Source: Brevibacillus choshinensis
GTDB taxonomy: Bacteria; Bacillota; Bacilli; Brevibacillales; Brevibacillaceae
NCBI RefSeq assembly: GCF_016811915.1
Contig: NZ_CP069127.1
Span: forward strand, 1,332,001 to 1,396,000
Direction of reading: 5' to 3'
DNA length: 64,000 nucleotides
The notes under the pieces are model-generated. The model was not told the DNA's origin. It did not search any database and was given only the letters and a program-made list of their open reading frames with translations. Positions 42,114 to 50,365 of this stretch are shown one piece after another; the first letter of the stretch is position 1, and every line of letters starts with the position of its first letter. The position numbers and the translations under genes were made by a program.

Positions 42114-43073
42114 TTAGAAGCTGCCAGGGAAAATGGAGCCGGTGTAGGCAGTCATTTGTCCGCCAAGGTTGTTTTGGGCGCGTACTTCCTGAGTGTTGGT
42201 GCCAGCAAAGCCAGGCGAGAACATCGATTGGGCATTTGCACCCATCGTGCTGCCGTAGTTTTGGTACGACTGTTGTTGTGGCTGCAGACCATATCCGCTG
42301 CTCATGATGCCTGCCATTGCAGTTCCGCCCTGATTTTGCTGACGCACTTCTTGCACATTCGTGCCGGCAAAGCCAGGAGAGAAAATGCCTCCGCCCATTT
42401 GGGCATTCAGCCCGGTGTTGCCTGTGTAGCCCGCATAGCCTGTGTTGTTGCGTTGTTGGACTTCTTGCACATTGGTTCCGGCGAAGCCAGGAGAGAAGAT
42501 GCTTCCGCCGAGGGACGCGTTGGTTAAGCCAGCTTGTCCAGCGTAACCACCGAATCCGGTGTTGTTGCGTTGCTGCACTTCTTGTACATTGGTTCCGGCA
42601 AAGCCAGGAGAGAAGATGCTTCCGCCGAAGGACGCGTTAGTGAAGCCGGCTTGTCCGGTGTAACCGCCGAAGCCGGAGTTGTTGCGTTGTTGGACTTCCT
42701 GCACGTTGGTTCCTGCGAAGCCTGGGGAGAAGATAGATTGGGTGGACGCGCCAAATGCAGGCTGGTAGGCAGCTTGCGTTTGCTGGAAGCCTTGCTGCGA
42801 AGGTGCCGCATAGCCAGCGTTCAGCTGTCTTACTTCTTGCGCGTTGGTATTGGCAAAGCCAGGTTGGAACATGGCTTGCGTACCTCCAATGCCACCACCG
42901 AAGGACATGCCGTATGTAGGTGCTGCTGAAGCGTAACCGCCTTGGTTCAATTGCTGCACCTCTTGTACAGTGGTGTTGGCAAAGCCAGGTTGGAACATGG
43001 CGCCAGCTTGGCCCATGGCTCCAGAGATATTTTGTTGATGTTGTGATTGCATGAAATTGTTCATGTAGGTCAT
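42114..43073 (-). CDS. Seven-repeat PGFA/QEV protein, probable spore-surface substrate
   Basis: This is a 319-residue low-complexity protein rich in Gly, Gln, Asn, Ala and Ser. Seven copies of a 17-residue motif, F-x-P-G-F-A-x-T-x-x-Q-E-V followed by an N-containing tail, lie at residues 27-43, 69-85, 115-131, 154-170, 193-209, 231-247 and 285-301. It has no Asp, Lys, Cys or Trp, and its only acidic residues are the seven motif glutamates. There is no signal peptide. AGGAGG lies ten bases before ATG 43073. The gene follows four ATP-grasp genes and a GNAT gene on the same strand, which suggests the motif Glu residues are modified. Confidence 0.7.
   Translation of the reverse strand: MTYMNNFMQSQHQQNISGAMGQAGAMFQPGFANTTVQEVQQLNQGGYASAAPTYGMSFGGGIGGTQAMFQPGFANTNAQEVRQLNAGYAAPSQQGFQQTQAAYQPAFGASTQSIFSPGFAGTNVQEVQQRNNSGFGGYTGQAGFTNASFGGSIFSPGFAGTNVQEVQQRNNTGFGGYAGQAGLTNASLGGSIFSPGFAGTNVQEVQQRNNTGYAGYTGNTGLNAQMGGGIFSPGFAGTNVQEVRQQNQGGTAMAGIMSSGYGLQPQQQSYQNYGSTMGANAQSMFSPGFAGTNTQEVRAQNNLGGQMTAYTGSIFPGSF
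42171..42995 (-). repeat. Coding tandem repeats (seven units)
   Basis: This stretch encodes the seven motif copies. Units three to five (about 42447-42731) are nearly identical at the DNA level, 39 codons apart, implying recent duplication or gene conversion. Outer units are more diverged and spaced 38 to 54 codons apart. Confidence 0.9.
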
Positions 43074-43170
43074 GAGAAGACCACCTCCTGCACCATATGA
43101 TTTCCAAGGTTGGCCAGCTAATGCATGTACTGACAAAACAAGAGAATTCATTATTTTAAAGAAAATAGAA

Positions 43171-43200
43171 CAAAAACATGCCGGATTATCAGCCGGCATG
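43171..43200 (-). terminator. Terminator at the end of the ATP-grasp/GNAT operon
   Basis: CATGCCGG (43200-43193 on the minus strand) pairs with CCGGCATG (43184-43177), then TTTTT. The stem contains the GNAT stop codon. The repeat-protein gene beyond it therefore needs its own promoter or read-through. Confidence 0.85.
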
Positions 43201-43665
43201 CTCCTGCAAATCATTTGGATTCCAATGCCCGAAGGCTAGCCACAGCGTTGGTTTTCCTGTGGGACCGATGCTTGCTTTTACGGGTTCAAATCCGATCCCG
43301 CGAAACAGGGCAAGACTCGCCTCGTTATCCAGGGCAACCCGCACATACAGTTTGGGCAGCTGCTTACAGACATGAGCAGTCAGGGCCTTGCCGATGCCGC
43401 GATTGCGGTATCGCTTGTCGACGACCAAAAAGGAGTGTCCGAGTCCGCAGCGCGAGACTGCAAACAGCCCGACTACCCGTTTGCCATTCATCGCCAGAGC
43501 CACTGCCGTTCCTTGCTCCGACATCTTTTTGGGCGTGAGGCGTGTCAGCCAGTCGATGGCATGCTTGGTGATGCGTCGATCCCCTTCCTGGCGTGCAAAT
43601 CGAACCAACGTCGTTTGTGATTCGGCCAACGCTTGTGGCGGCATGATTACATATTTCAGCTTCAT
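43189..43665 (-). CDS. GNAT family N-acetyltransferase
   Basis: This is a 158-residue acetyl-CoA-dependent acyltransferase. The acetyl-CoA loop is RNRGIGKALTAHVCKQL (about 91-107), preceded by HSFLVVDKRY and followed by LYVRVALDNEASLALFRGIGF, the usual motif A/B order. ATG 43665 lies five bases after the fourth ATP-grasp gene, so it is in the same operon. It could acetylate a coat component or an amino acid; substrate unknown. Confidence 0.85.
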   Translation of the reverse strand: MKLKYVIMPPQALAESQTTLVRFARQEGDRRITKHAIDWLTRLTPKKMSEQGTAVALAMNGKRVVGLFAVSRCGLGHSFLVVDKRYRNRGIGKALTAHVCKQLPKLYVRVALDNEASLALFRGIGFEPVKASIGPTGKPTLWLAFGHWNPNDLQEHAG

Positions 43666-43670
43666 ATTCG

Positions 43671-44978
43671 TTACCCCGCTACGGCATCTCGCCCGCTTGG
43701 CAGGCGGGAAACATACTGTGCATAATGGATGAGATTGGACAGGGACAGGCGACGGATCGTGGGTTCGTCGAATTTCTCGGGTTTGGCATTGGCTTCGAAA
43801 AACCAGAGCTTGCCATCTTCGGTCAACCCCAAATCCATGGACATTTCAGCCAAATCTTTGATTTCCTCATTTAAAGTTCGAGCGATCGTCAAGGAGGTCT
43901 GGTGAATCGCCGCCTCCATTTTTTCGGGATCAGCGAACAAGGAATGCAGTACGCTGGACAGAGAATGAATGGAGCCCCCGCGTGGCACATGGGTGGTGAT
44001 GCTTTGCGAGCCTGCTCTGCGAATGCCGACTCCAGTCACACTCCATTCCCCGTTCCCATCCTTTTGTACGAGCACGCGCACATCAAACGGCTTTCCCTGA
44101 TAGCGCGCCCGTTTAATCCCTTGCTGAATGATGTACTTCTTCTGGCCGATCTGGCTTTTGACATGCCTCCATAGGTCCTCCAGATTGGCAAAACGGCGGG
44201 TGACGGCCCTTTGGTTCTTCAGGCGCTCCAGGCGCCACATATCATTTTTGTATTCCACTCGCATGATTCCTTCGCCCGCTTTGCCTCGAACCGGCTTCAA
44301 ATAGACGAAGCGGTGGTCGGTACAAAAGCTGCGAAAGCGTGCAAACGTGTCGAGTTTTTTCGTCACGGGTAAAAAAGCTTGCACGGTTGGATAATCATCG
44401 AGCATTTGAAACAGCTCTTGCTTGTCAAAGAAGCAGCGGTTAAACAGGGTGACATTGGGAAGATCATTGATGCTGGAGAGTGTTTTGCGCACTTCCGGAC
44501 GCTGCTCCGCCTTGCGAGTGGGGATGCGGTTGTACACGACGTGGGGGAATGGGAGAATGGCTTCTTGCCAGCAGTCCTGCTGATGGTTGTACAGGTACCC
44601 GCGGACCTTCTTGTTCTCCCAATTGATGCCCTGCGGCGTAAATACATACACGAGTGCTCCCCATTTTTTTCCGGAGAGGGAGATATCCTTGAAATTATCC
44701 CGATTTCCCACGAATGCTGCACCCTCGCCGACAGTCAGGATACCGATTAATGGCCCGAGACGCAGGGAGTTGTTGACCATCTTCCAGTTGATCCGGGTGC
44801 GAATACGGCCTGATTGCTGATTGGGCAGACCAGTATGCAACCGTTTATGGTGAGAAAAAGGCCCAAGGCTGGCGATTAACGGTTTACGAGGGCGATTGGC
44901 CAAAGCTTGCTTTGGCAGCTGCAAATACCATTTGCCGCTTGGGAGGATGGTCAGCCACCCGGAGCGCTGCCTTTGCAT
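43671..44978 (-). CDS. YheC/YheD-type ATP-grasp protein (copy 4)
   Basis: This is a 435-residue protein of the endospore coat-associated YheC/YheD family. An N-terminal beta-rich domain (LGPLIGILTVGEG near 75-87) is followed by an ATP-grasp domain from about residue 190: KPVRGKAGEGIMRVE, KPFDVRVLVQKDGNGEW, and the metal-site strand DLGLTEDGKLWFFEANAKP near 385-403. ATP-grasp enzymes join a carboxylate to an amine through an acyl phosphate. ATG 44978 is six bases after AAGGAGGAAC; the upstream ATG at 45023 overlaps the previous gene and lacks that site. The substrate is not known. Confidence 0.85.
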   Translation of the reverse strand: MQRQRSGWLTILPSGKWYLQLPKQALANRPRKPLIASLGPFSHHKRLHTGLPNQQSGRIRTRINWKMVNNSLRLGPLIGILTVGEGAAFVGNRDNFKDISLSGKKWGALVYVFTPQGINWENKKVRGYLYNHQQDCWQEAILPFPHVVYNRIPTRKAEQRPEVRKTLSSINDLPNVTLFNRCFFDKQELFQMLDDYPTVQAFLPVTKKLDTFARFRSFCTDHRFVYLKPVRGKAGEGIMRVEYKNDMWRLERLKNQRAVTRRFANLEDLWRHVKSQIGQKKYIIQQGIKRARYQGKPFDVRVLVQKDGNGEWSVTGVGIRRAGSQSITTHVPRGGSIHSLSSVLHSLFADPEKMEAAIHQTSLTIARTLNEEIKDLAEMSMDLGLTEDGKLWFFEANAKPEKFDEPTIRRLSLSNLIHYAQYVSRLPSGRDAVAG

Positions 44979-45019
44979 GGGTGTTCCTCCTTCCTGAAAA
45001 ACGGTCTTGTTCGCATGGA

Positions 45020-46393
45020 TCAAAAATTCGCGAGATAGCAGCTGTAGTCGACGAGCAGCTTGCGAGATTCGTAGTCAGCATCCTTGAGGCGGGCGTGCTT
45101 GAAAATGGAACGACCTGGTTTGGAGTTCGCTTCGAACATCCAGACATGGCCATGTGTATCGATTCCCATATCGAGACCGAGTTCACCCAGATCGATGCCT
45201 TTTGCCAGCTCAATCGCTGTGGCAAGGCGGATGGAAGCATCGGAAATACGCTCTACCATCAGGGCTTTCTGTTTTCCGAATAGCTGCTGCAGCAGTTCAT
45301 TGCCCGGAATGACGGTGCCTCCCGTTCGCACGTGGGTCGTCACACTGCCTGATCCTGCCACCTTGGCAGCGGTGCAGGACACGACCCATTCATTCTGTTG
45401 GTTTTTATGGAGATGAACGCGGAAATCAAAAGGGCGTCCGTGGAACGTCATCAGAGAAATTCCTTGCTGGGCGAGGTAGGAGCTGACACGGCGGCTGCGA
45501 AACACATGCTGGTACAGGGAGGAAAGCTTGGTGAAATGGCGCTTTACGTTCCCGCTGCCGTTGTGATAAGACACATCGTATCCGGAACCTGTGCGTACGA
45601 CCTTCACGATGCCGTAACCCAGGCTGCCGTTTTTCGGTTTGAGATAGACGATCGGATATTTTTTGATCAGGTTGCGTACCGTTTGCAGGGACGGTGAGGT
45701 GTACGTCTCCGGGATATGCTCGTTCACCTCCGGATTGGGATAGAGGAGCTGATGGACGCCCCATTTGTTGAAGAAGCCCTGGTTAAACATCGGCGTGTTC
45801 TCGTAGTTTGCCAGCTTGTATTTGAAGTCCCGGACAGCTTCGTGATTTTCGGCAGAACGGGAGGGAATGCGGTCATAGATCACATCAGGCATCGCCGTCG
45901 TTACCCTTCGCCAGGTGTACCCTCCATTTTTTCCTTTGCGCAAGAACCAGGCGCTCACTTCTTTTTTGTCCCAATCCACATCATGGGGGGAAAAAATGTA
46001 GTAGAACACGCCCTTTCCTTCCTGTGCCTGGAGCAGCTTTTGGAAAAAGGAGGTTCGGGATCCGATGGGATTTTTCGAATCTCTGCGCACCCCTGTCGTG
46101 ACGATGCCGATTGCAGGACCGATTCGCAGGACGTCCCCCTCACGCTTGAGGTTGATCAATCCGCCATGGGGGATGCCTAGCTGGTTTTGCAGTGAGCTTG
46201 TGACTTTCACGGTGTTTCCTTCAGGATTTCGTTTATCTAGCAGAATAGTGGCGACTGCTTCCTTCTTTCCCAGCGAGATAATCACTTTTTGGCGGGGATT
46301 GAGCTGCAGCTTGGTAATGAGATTGATTGGCAGGATGATCCCGTAGACATGGGGATGGGAAAGGAAGCGAAGTCGCACTCGGGTTGTTTCCAT
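45020..46393 (-). CDS. YheC/YheD-type ATP-grasp protein (copy 3)
   Basis: This 457-residue paralogue has the size of B. subtilis YheD. It has the full N-terminal domain (RVRLRFLSHPHVYGIILP..., IGPAIGIVTTGV near 113) and ATP-grasp core: LKPKNGSLGYGIVKV, RPFDFRVHLHKNQQNEW, and LGLDMGIDTHGHVWMFEANSKPGRSIF. The acidic/Asn metal ligands (D..D....E.N) are complete, so it should be active. AGGAGG lies ten bases before ATG 46393, within the 3' end of the upstream paralogue; the genes are two bases apart. Confidence 0.87.
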   Translation of the reverse strand: METTRVRLRFLSHPHVYGIILPINLITKLQLNPRQKVIISLGKKEAVATILLDKRNPEGNTVKVTSSLQNQLGIPHGGLINLKREGDVLRIGPAIGIVTTGVRRDSKNPIGSRTSFFQKLLQAQEGKGVFYYIFSPHDVDWDKKEVSAWFLRKGKNGGYTWRRVTTAMPDVIYDRIPSRSAENHEAVRDFKYKLANYENTPMFNQGFFNKWGVHQLLYPNPEVNEHIPETYTSPSLQTVRNLIKKYPIVYLKPKNGSLGYGIVKVVRTGSGYDVSYHNGSGNVKRHFTKLSSLYQHVFRSRRVSSYLAQQGISLMTFHGRPFDFRVHLHKNQQNEWVVSCTAAKVAGSGSVTTHVRTGGTVIPGNELLQQLFGKQKALMVERISDASIRLATAIELAKGIDLGELGLDMGIDTHGHVWMFEANSKPGRSIFKHARLKDADYESRKLLVDYSCYLANF

Positions 46394-46395
46394 GC

Positions 46396-47487
46396 TTAGT
46401 AACCTCCTACACGCTCTTTCATGAGATAGTGAGCATAACGAACAGGCTGGGCGATGGAATGAAGCCGGGCTTTTGGGTCGTTAATCATGGTGAATACCGT
46501 TCTTCCTGGCCGGCTGTTTACTTCGATGATCCAGACATTTCCGGCCGTATCGATGCCGACATCGATGCCGAGCTCGACGAGTCTTCCGTGGGATTTCTCC
46601 AGAAAACGAGGCAGTTCTGCGGTAAGGTGATCGATGCTTTGCTCAATCCGTGCTCGCATGGCTGGCTTGTAGTGCCTCGCAAGAAACGGCGTGAGTGGAA
46701 CAGCTTTCCCACCGCCGTGCAAATTGGAGGTAACACTTCTTTTATCGCCAATCCGAACAGCTTTGCCCGTTGTTTCCCACTCTCCCTTCCCGTTTTTTTG
46801 CACCAGTACGCGGACATCGAAAGGCGAGCCGTCTGGTGTGTGCAGATCGAGATAAGGCTGGACCAGAAATTTGCGGCCAGCTGTGAATGTGGTGATAAAC
46901 GACTTCAGGCCGCCGGGTTCTTTGAGGACTCGACGGAAAGGTTGATTTTCCTTATTGCGGCCCGAAATGTCATAGCCGCCCCGGCGCTCTGTGATTCGTG
47001 CGACACCGATTCCGTGCGTTCCTGCCATGGGTTTGATGATGGCGGATCCGTACTGATCCAAGGTGGCTTGCAAGGTGGAATAGGTCAAAAGCTCGGTAGG
47101 CGGCAGTGCGGGGGCCAGGATCGGAGAATGGATGAGCATCTGGTGCACCTGCCATTTTCCGGACAGGCCGTGCCCCAAAAATGTAATGTTGCGATCGTTT
47201 TGCAACTTATCCACGAATGGTTTATAGTTGCGGTAAGCTGGGCCAACAAAGCAACGATCGTAAACGAAGGCTGGCAATGGGAAGGTATCCGATTGCCAGG
47301 CCCCGTTTCTGTATTCGTAGCCGGCCACGGTTCGGGATGTGAAGTTTACCCGACGCGGAGAAAACACAAATACGCGGATGCCTTGCTTGCGTCCAAAGAG
47401 CGTCAGCTTTTTGTAATACCCTTTGTCGATAAAATGGGAGCCTTGGCAACGAGTCATGATGCCCAAGGTTCTACGGTTTACTGTCAT
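46396..47487 (-). CDS. YheC-type ATP-grasp protein (copy 2)
   Basis: This is a 363-residue paralogue, the shortest of the four and equal in length to B. subtilis YheC. It lacks the long N-terminal beta domain of the others and starts MTVNRRTLGIMTRC. The ATP-grasp core is intact: IKPMAGTHGIGVARI, SPFDVRVLVQKNGKGEW and LGIDVGIDTAGNVWIIEVNSRPGRTVF. ATG 47487 follows AAGGTGA by seven bases; GTG 47496 would overlap the upstream stop. Conserved HGIG and PGR segments suggest it shares substrate type with copy 3. Confidence 0.87.
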   Translation of the reverse strand: MTVNRRTLGIMTRCQGSHFIDKGYYKKLTLFGRKQGIRVFVFSPRRVNFTSRTVAGYEYRNGAWQSDTFPLPAFVYDRCFVGPAYRNYKPFVDKLQNDRNITFLGHGLSGKWQVHQMLIHSPILAPALPPTELLTYSTLQATLDQYGSAIIKPMAGTHGIGVARITERRGGYDISGRNKENQPFRRVLKEPGGLKSFITTFTAGRKFLVQPYLDLHTPDGSPFDVRVLVQKNGKGEWETTGKAVRIGDKRSVTSNLHGGGKAVPLTPFLARHYKPAMRARIEQSIDHLTAELPRFLEKSHGRLVELGIDVGIDTAGNVWIIEVNSRPGRTVFTMINDPKARLHSIAQPVRYAHYLMKERVGGY

Positions 47488-47492
47488 GAGGG

Positions 47493-48905
47493 TCACCTTC
47501 GCCTATTTTTCTTGGCTGTCGGTTTTGCTTTGGCTGCCCGGGGAAAACCACTTACATAGGCTGCATACTCAAGCATGCGCACTACCGAGGGACGGGCGCG
47601 GCGGGGAGGCTGCTCCACGCCATCTGGCAGGGGGACGGTGTTCGCGGACTTGGATGGCTTGCTGTTTACTTCGAGCAACCATACATGGCCACGCACATCG
47701 ACACCGAGATCGACCCCGAACTCCGCATAATGACCTGGCAATGCTTCTTCGAGCAGCACGGACAGCTTTAACGCAACTGCTCCCAGCGTCTGAGGAGTGG
47801 GGCGGGTAGTGCCAGCCCACGGACCGCAAAGACGCAGAGCTTGAAGTGGAGGCAGCATGGAGCCGCCCCTTGAAATATTGGAAACGATGCGATTTTGCCC
47901 CAAGCGTGCCACCATGGAAGTGACCGCCCATTCTCCTTTTCGGTTTTTTTGTACCAAAATGCGAAAATCGGTTGGCCGATTTTGGATGCCAATCAGTAAT
48001 AAGCCTTGCTGCAACAGGTAGGGTTTGTTTTTTGTCTGTCTGGAGAGGTACTGATGCAGCCCGGCAATGCTGGAGAATGTCTTGCTCAGCCCTCCTGGCC
48101 GAGCGAACTGATAGCCTTGTTCGGTTCTGCGCAGCCGGATGATCCCTTTTCCCATACTGCCGTTCGCAGGCTTCGCATAAACCATGCGGTGGCTTTCAAG
48201 CATAGTCTGTAACTCTTCCTGACTCTGATAGCAAACCATTTTGGGGAGATAGGGCTCAGCTGCTTCTTGATTTTCGAGAGCCGAGTGAACGTGCCACTTA
48301 TTCAAGAACTGCTCGTTAAAAAACGGGATGTTTGCATCCTTGCAGCGCCCGACCCAATTGGACATCTGTTCGCTTCGCTCCCGCTGCCTTGACACGAGGC
48401 GGTTGTATATACATTGGGGGAGTGGCAAAACCTTTTGTCTCCAAACGCCGCCCCTTCTGACGAGACCGCGGACGATTCCTGCATCCCAGTTCACATCCTG
48501 AAGCCGGAAAGCACAGATGATTCCGCCGCGCTTCCGGCAAATATCGGCCGATTCATTAAAGAACGATGTCAGAGGTCCAAAGGGGGATTGTGGAAACTGC
48601 GCGTTGTAGGTAGAGACGAGAATCCCCACATAGGGTCCAAATACTAGAGACTGATGGTTCGCCTGATAACTGGCCAGCAGAGGGATTCCCATAGGCAGAT
48701 GCAGCGCTTGAGCGACCGATGGCCGGATCAAAGTGCTTCCCTTGCGATCACTGCTGCTTACTCGGGCTTGAACCTTTTTGCTTCCAAATTGGACGGTGAG
48801 GGTAGTCGTAGAGAGATTCCATTTGCGCATGTGCGCCTGGGGCAGGTAAAGGTCTACTTCCGACTTTGGCTCGTATGGTTGAATGATGGTTGGAACGTAA
48901 GACAT
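47493..48905 (-). CDS. YheC/YheD-type ATP-grasp protein (copy 1)
   Basis: This is the first gene of the operon, 470 residues. The N-terminal domain (YVPTIIQPYEPKSEVDLYLP, FGPYVGILVSTY near 110) precedes an ATP-grasp core: AKPANGSMGKGIIRLR, RPTDFRILVQKNRKGEWAV and FGVDLGVDVRGHVWLLEVNSKPSKSAN. A basic tail (KAKPTAKKNRRR) ends the protein. ATG 48905 is six bases after AAGGGG; upstream starts up to 48929 are less likely. It is divergent from yheB, as expected of a yheB-yheC/D neighbourhood in Bacillales, though here with four ATP-grasp genes instead of two. Confidence 0.85.
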   Translation of the reverse strand: MSYVPTIIQPYEPKSEVDLYLPQAHMRKWNLSTTTLTVQFGSKKVQARVSSSDRKGSTLIRPSVAQALHLPMGIPLLASYQANHQSLVFGPYVGILVSTYNAQFPQSPFGPLTSFFNESADICRKRGGIICAFRLQDVNWDAGIVRGLVRRGGVWRQKVLPLPQCIYNRLVSRQRERSEQMSNWVGRCKDANIPFFNEQFLNKWHVHSALENQEAAEPYLPKMVCYQSQEELQTMLESHRMVYAKPANGSMGKGIIRLRRTEQGYQFARPGGLSKTFSSIAGLHQYLSRQTKNKPYLLQQGLLLIGIQNRPTDFRILVQKNRKGEWAVTSMVARLGQNRIVSNISRGGSMLPPLQALRLCGPWAGTTRPTPQTLGAVALKLSVLLEEALPGHYAEFGVDLGVDVRGHVWLLEVNSKPSKSANTVPLPDGVEQPPRRARPSVVRMLEYAAYVSGFPRAAKAKPTAKKNRRR

Positions 48906-48998
48906 GGTTATCCCCTTCCCATCAGGCATGAAGTTAGTCTATGGTATGAGTAGGGAAATGGTTTGGTTCCATGTAGGGAAGAGAGGTTGTTAGTAAAA

Positions 48999-50156
48999 AT
49001 GAACATTTGGACAGTAATGATAAATATCGGAGTAGGCTCCGTCATTGGCGGAGTGACCAACGAGCTGGCGATACGGATGCTCTTCCGGCCGTTGAAGCCT
49101 TGGTACATAGGGGGTTGGCGCGTTCCTTTCACACCTGGTTTAATCCCTAGTAGGCGCGATGATATCGCCATACAAATGGGCAGATTGGTGGAAGAGCATC
49201 TGCTCACGATGGAGGGAGTCAAGAGGGCGTTAACCCAAAGCGGGCTGGAAAATGCGATAGCTGGCTGGCTGAATCGGATAGCGATGGACAAGATGACAGA
49301 TGACCAGAGTCTGCGGCAAGTGCTGCAACGCTTTGTTCCGCAACTCTTTCAGGAAGACGGGACTTGGAGCGAATCCATTCGCCAGCCGCTGCAGCTGCAC
49401 TGGCAAACTTTCGTGGATCGCACCCTATATCAATATGAAGGGAAAACGCTGCGTGAGCTGATTCCGGCTGCTGGACGGGAGCGCCTGGATACAGCCCTGG
49501 ATACGGCAGTTGCGCTGCTGCTGCAAAGGTTCCGCGAATATTTGCACTCGCCTGAGGGGGCGCAGTCCATCCAGGCTATGATCCGCGGTCTTTTGGGCGG
49601 TGGAGGGGGGATGTTCGGCGGGCTTGTCGGCATGTTCCTCGGTGATGACAAGATCATCGGCAAGCTGCTGCCGCACCTCGATGAACTCTTGCAGCATCCT
49701 GACCTTTCCCAGAAATTGCGGCACATGCTAGGAGCGGAAGCGGACAAGCTGCTCGATAAAAACGTGGGCGAACTCGTGGCGTGGATCGGCCGAGAGCAAA
49801 TAGATGAGTGGTCTCTGGCGCTGTTTGCGAGACTGGAAGAACAGAGTCAAAGATTCGTGGACGAGCCTATGTCCCGTTTGACTGCACCGTTTCAGAAGGC
49901 AGTCAGCACGGAGCTCATCCCTCGTTTTGCGCGCTGGATGGTAGAAACGCTGGAAAAGAATGTCGAGCGTATCTTTCAAAAGCTCAGCATACGTGAAATT
50001 GTGACACGCCAGGTAGAAGGATTCCCGATTGAGAGGATCGAAGAAATGGTGGTAGGTATCTCAGGCAGGGAGTTCCGCATGATTACAGTGCTCGGCTTCG
50101 TACTGGGAGGAATGATCGGGCTCGTACAGGGCTTGCTGGCAGGATGGCTAGGATAG
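48999..50156 (+). CDS. yheB: DUF445 family membrane protein (YheB type)
   Basis: This is a 385-residue protein with a hydrophobic helix at each end (about 4-22 and 362-383) and a long amphipathic middle. GGVTNELAIRMLFRPLKPWYIG near 16-37 and FTPGLIPSRRDDIAIQMG near 44-61 are DUF445 hallmarks. Function is unknown; YheB is found beside yheC/yheD in B. subtilis, which supports a link with sporulation. ATG 48999 is chosen, with AGAGG about 12 bases upstream. Confidence 0.85.
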   Translation: MNIWTVMINIGVGSVIGGVTNELAIRMLFRPLKPWYIGGWRVPFTPGLIPSRRDDIAIQMGRLVEEHLLTMEGVKRALTQSGLENAIAGWLNRIAMDKMTDDQSLRQVLQRFVPQLFQEDGTWSESIRQPLQLHWQTFVDRTLYQYEGKTLRELIPAAGRERLDTALDTAVALLLQRFREYLHSPEGAQSIQAMIRGLLGGGGGMFGGLVGMFLGDDKIIGKLLPHLDELLQHPDLSQKLRHMLGAEADKLLDKNVGELVAWIGREQIDEWSLALFARLEEQSQRFVDEPMSRLTAPFQKAVSTELIPRFARWMVETLEKNVERIFQKLSIREIVTRQVEGFPIERIEEMVVGISGREFRMITVLGFVLGGMIGLVQGLLAGWLG

Positions 50157-50172
50157 CCAAACTGAAAAGAAA

Positions 50173-50217
50173 CTGTAAACCATCTGTAATATTCCTGTAA
50201 TATAAGAGGGGTAAGAT
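50173..50217 (+). promoter_or_regulatory. Pho-box-like triple repeat with -10 element
   Basis: CTGTAA occurs at 50173-50178, 50184-50189 and 50195-50200, exactly 11 bases apart each time. TAAGAT at 50212-50217 lies 11 bases further and could be a -10 element with no separate -35. This is the layout of promoters activated by OmpR/PhoB-type regulators. The reverse strand reads ATTACA, ATTACA, TTTACA, close to the B. subtilis PhoP repeat TT(A/C/T)ACA. Confidence 0.55.
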
Positions 50218-50259
50218 AAAACTACGATGAAAACCCCCTTAATGATATACTTTCTGTTC

Positions 50260-50289
50260 GGTAGCTTGAAAAAGCTACCCTTTTTTTTT
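50260..50289 (+). terminator. Terminator between yheB and ytoI
   Basis: GGTAGCTT (50260-50267) pairs with AAGCTACC (50272-50279) around a GAAA loop, then nine T. It ends yheB transcripts and would also stop RNA from the Pho-box-like promoter unless read through. Confidence 0.9.
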
Positions 50290-50365
50290 GCCTCGCCTTC
50301 GGGTATATTGTTCCAAGGAGCCAGTAAGTTGAACGGGTGGAAGATTAGGAAGGGGGAAGAGCGAC

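Noticed and set aside
42447..42731. Regular DNA repeats that could suggest a CRISPR array
   Set aside because: The unit is 117 bases, in frame, and encodes the conserved PGFA/QEV motif; there are no short identical repeats with unique spacers.
43064..43214. Longer N-terminus for the repeat protein (start at 43214)
   Set aside because: The extra 47 residues read through the GNAT terminator and have no ribosome site, while AGGAGG precedes ATG 43073.
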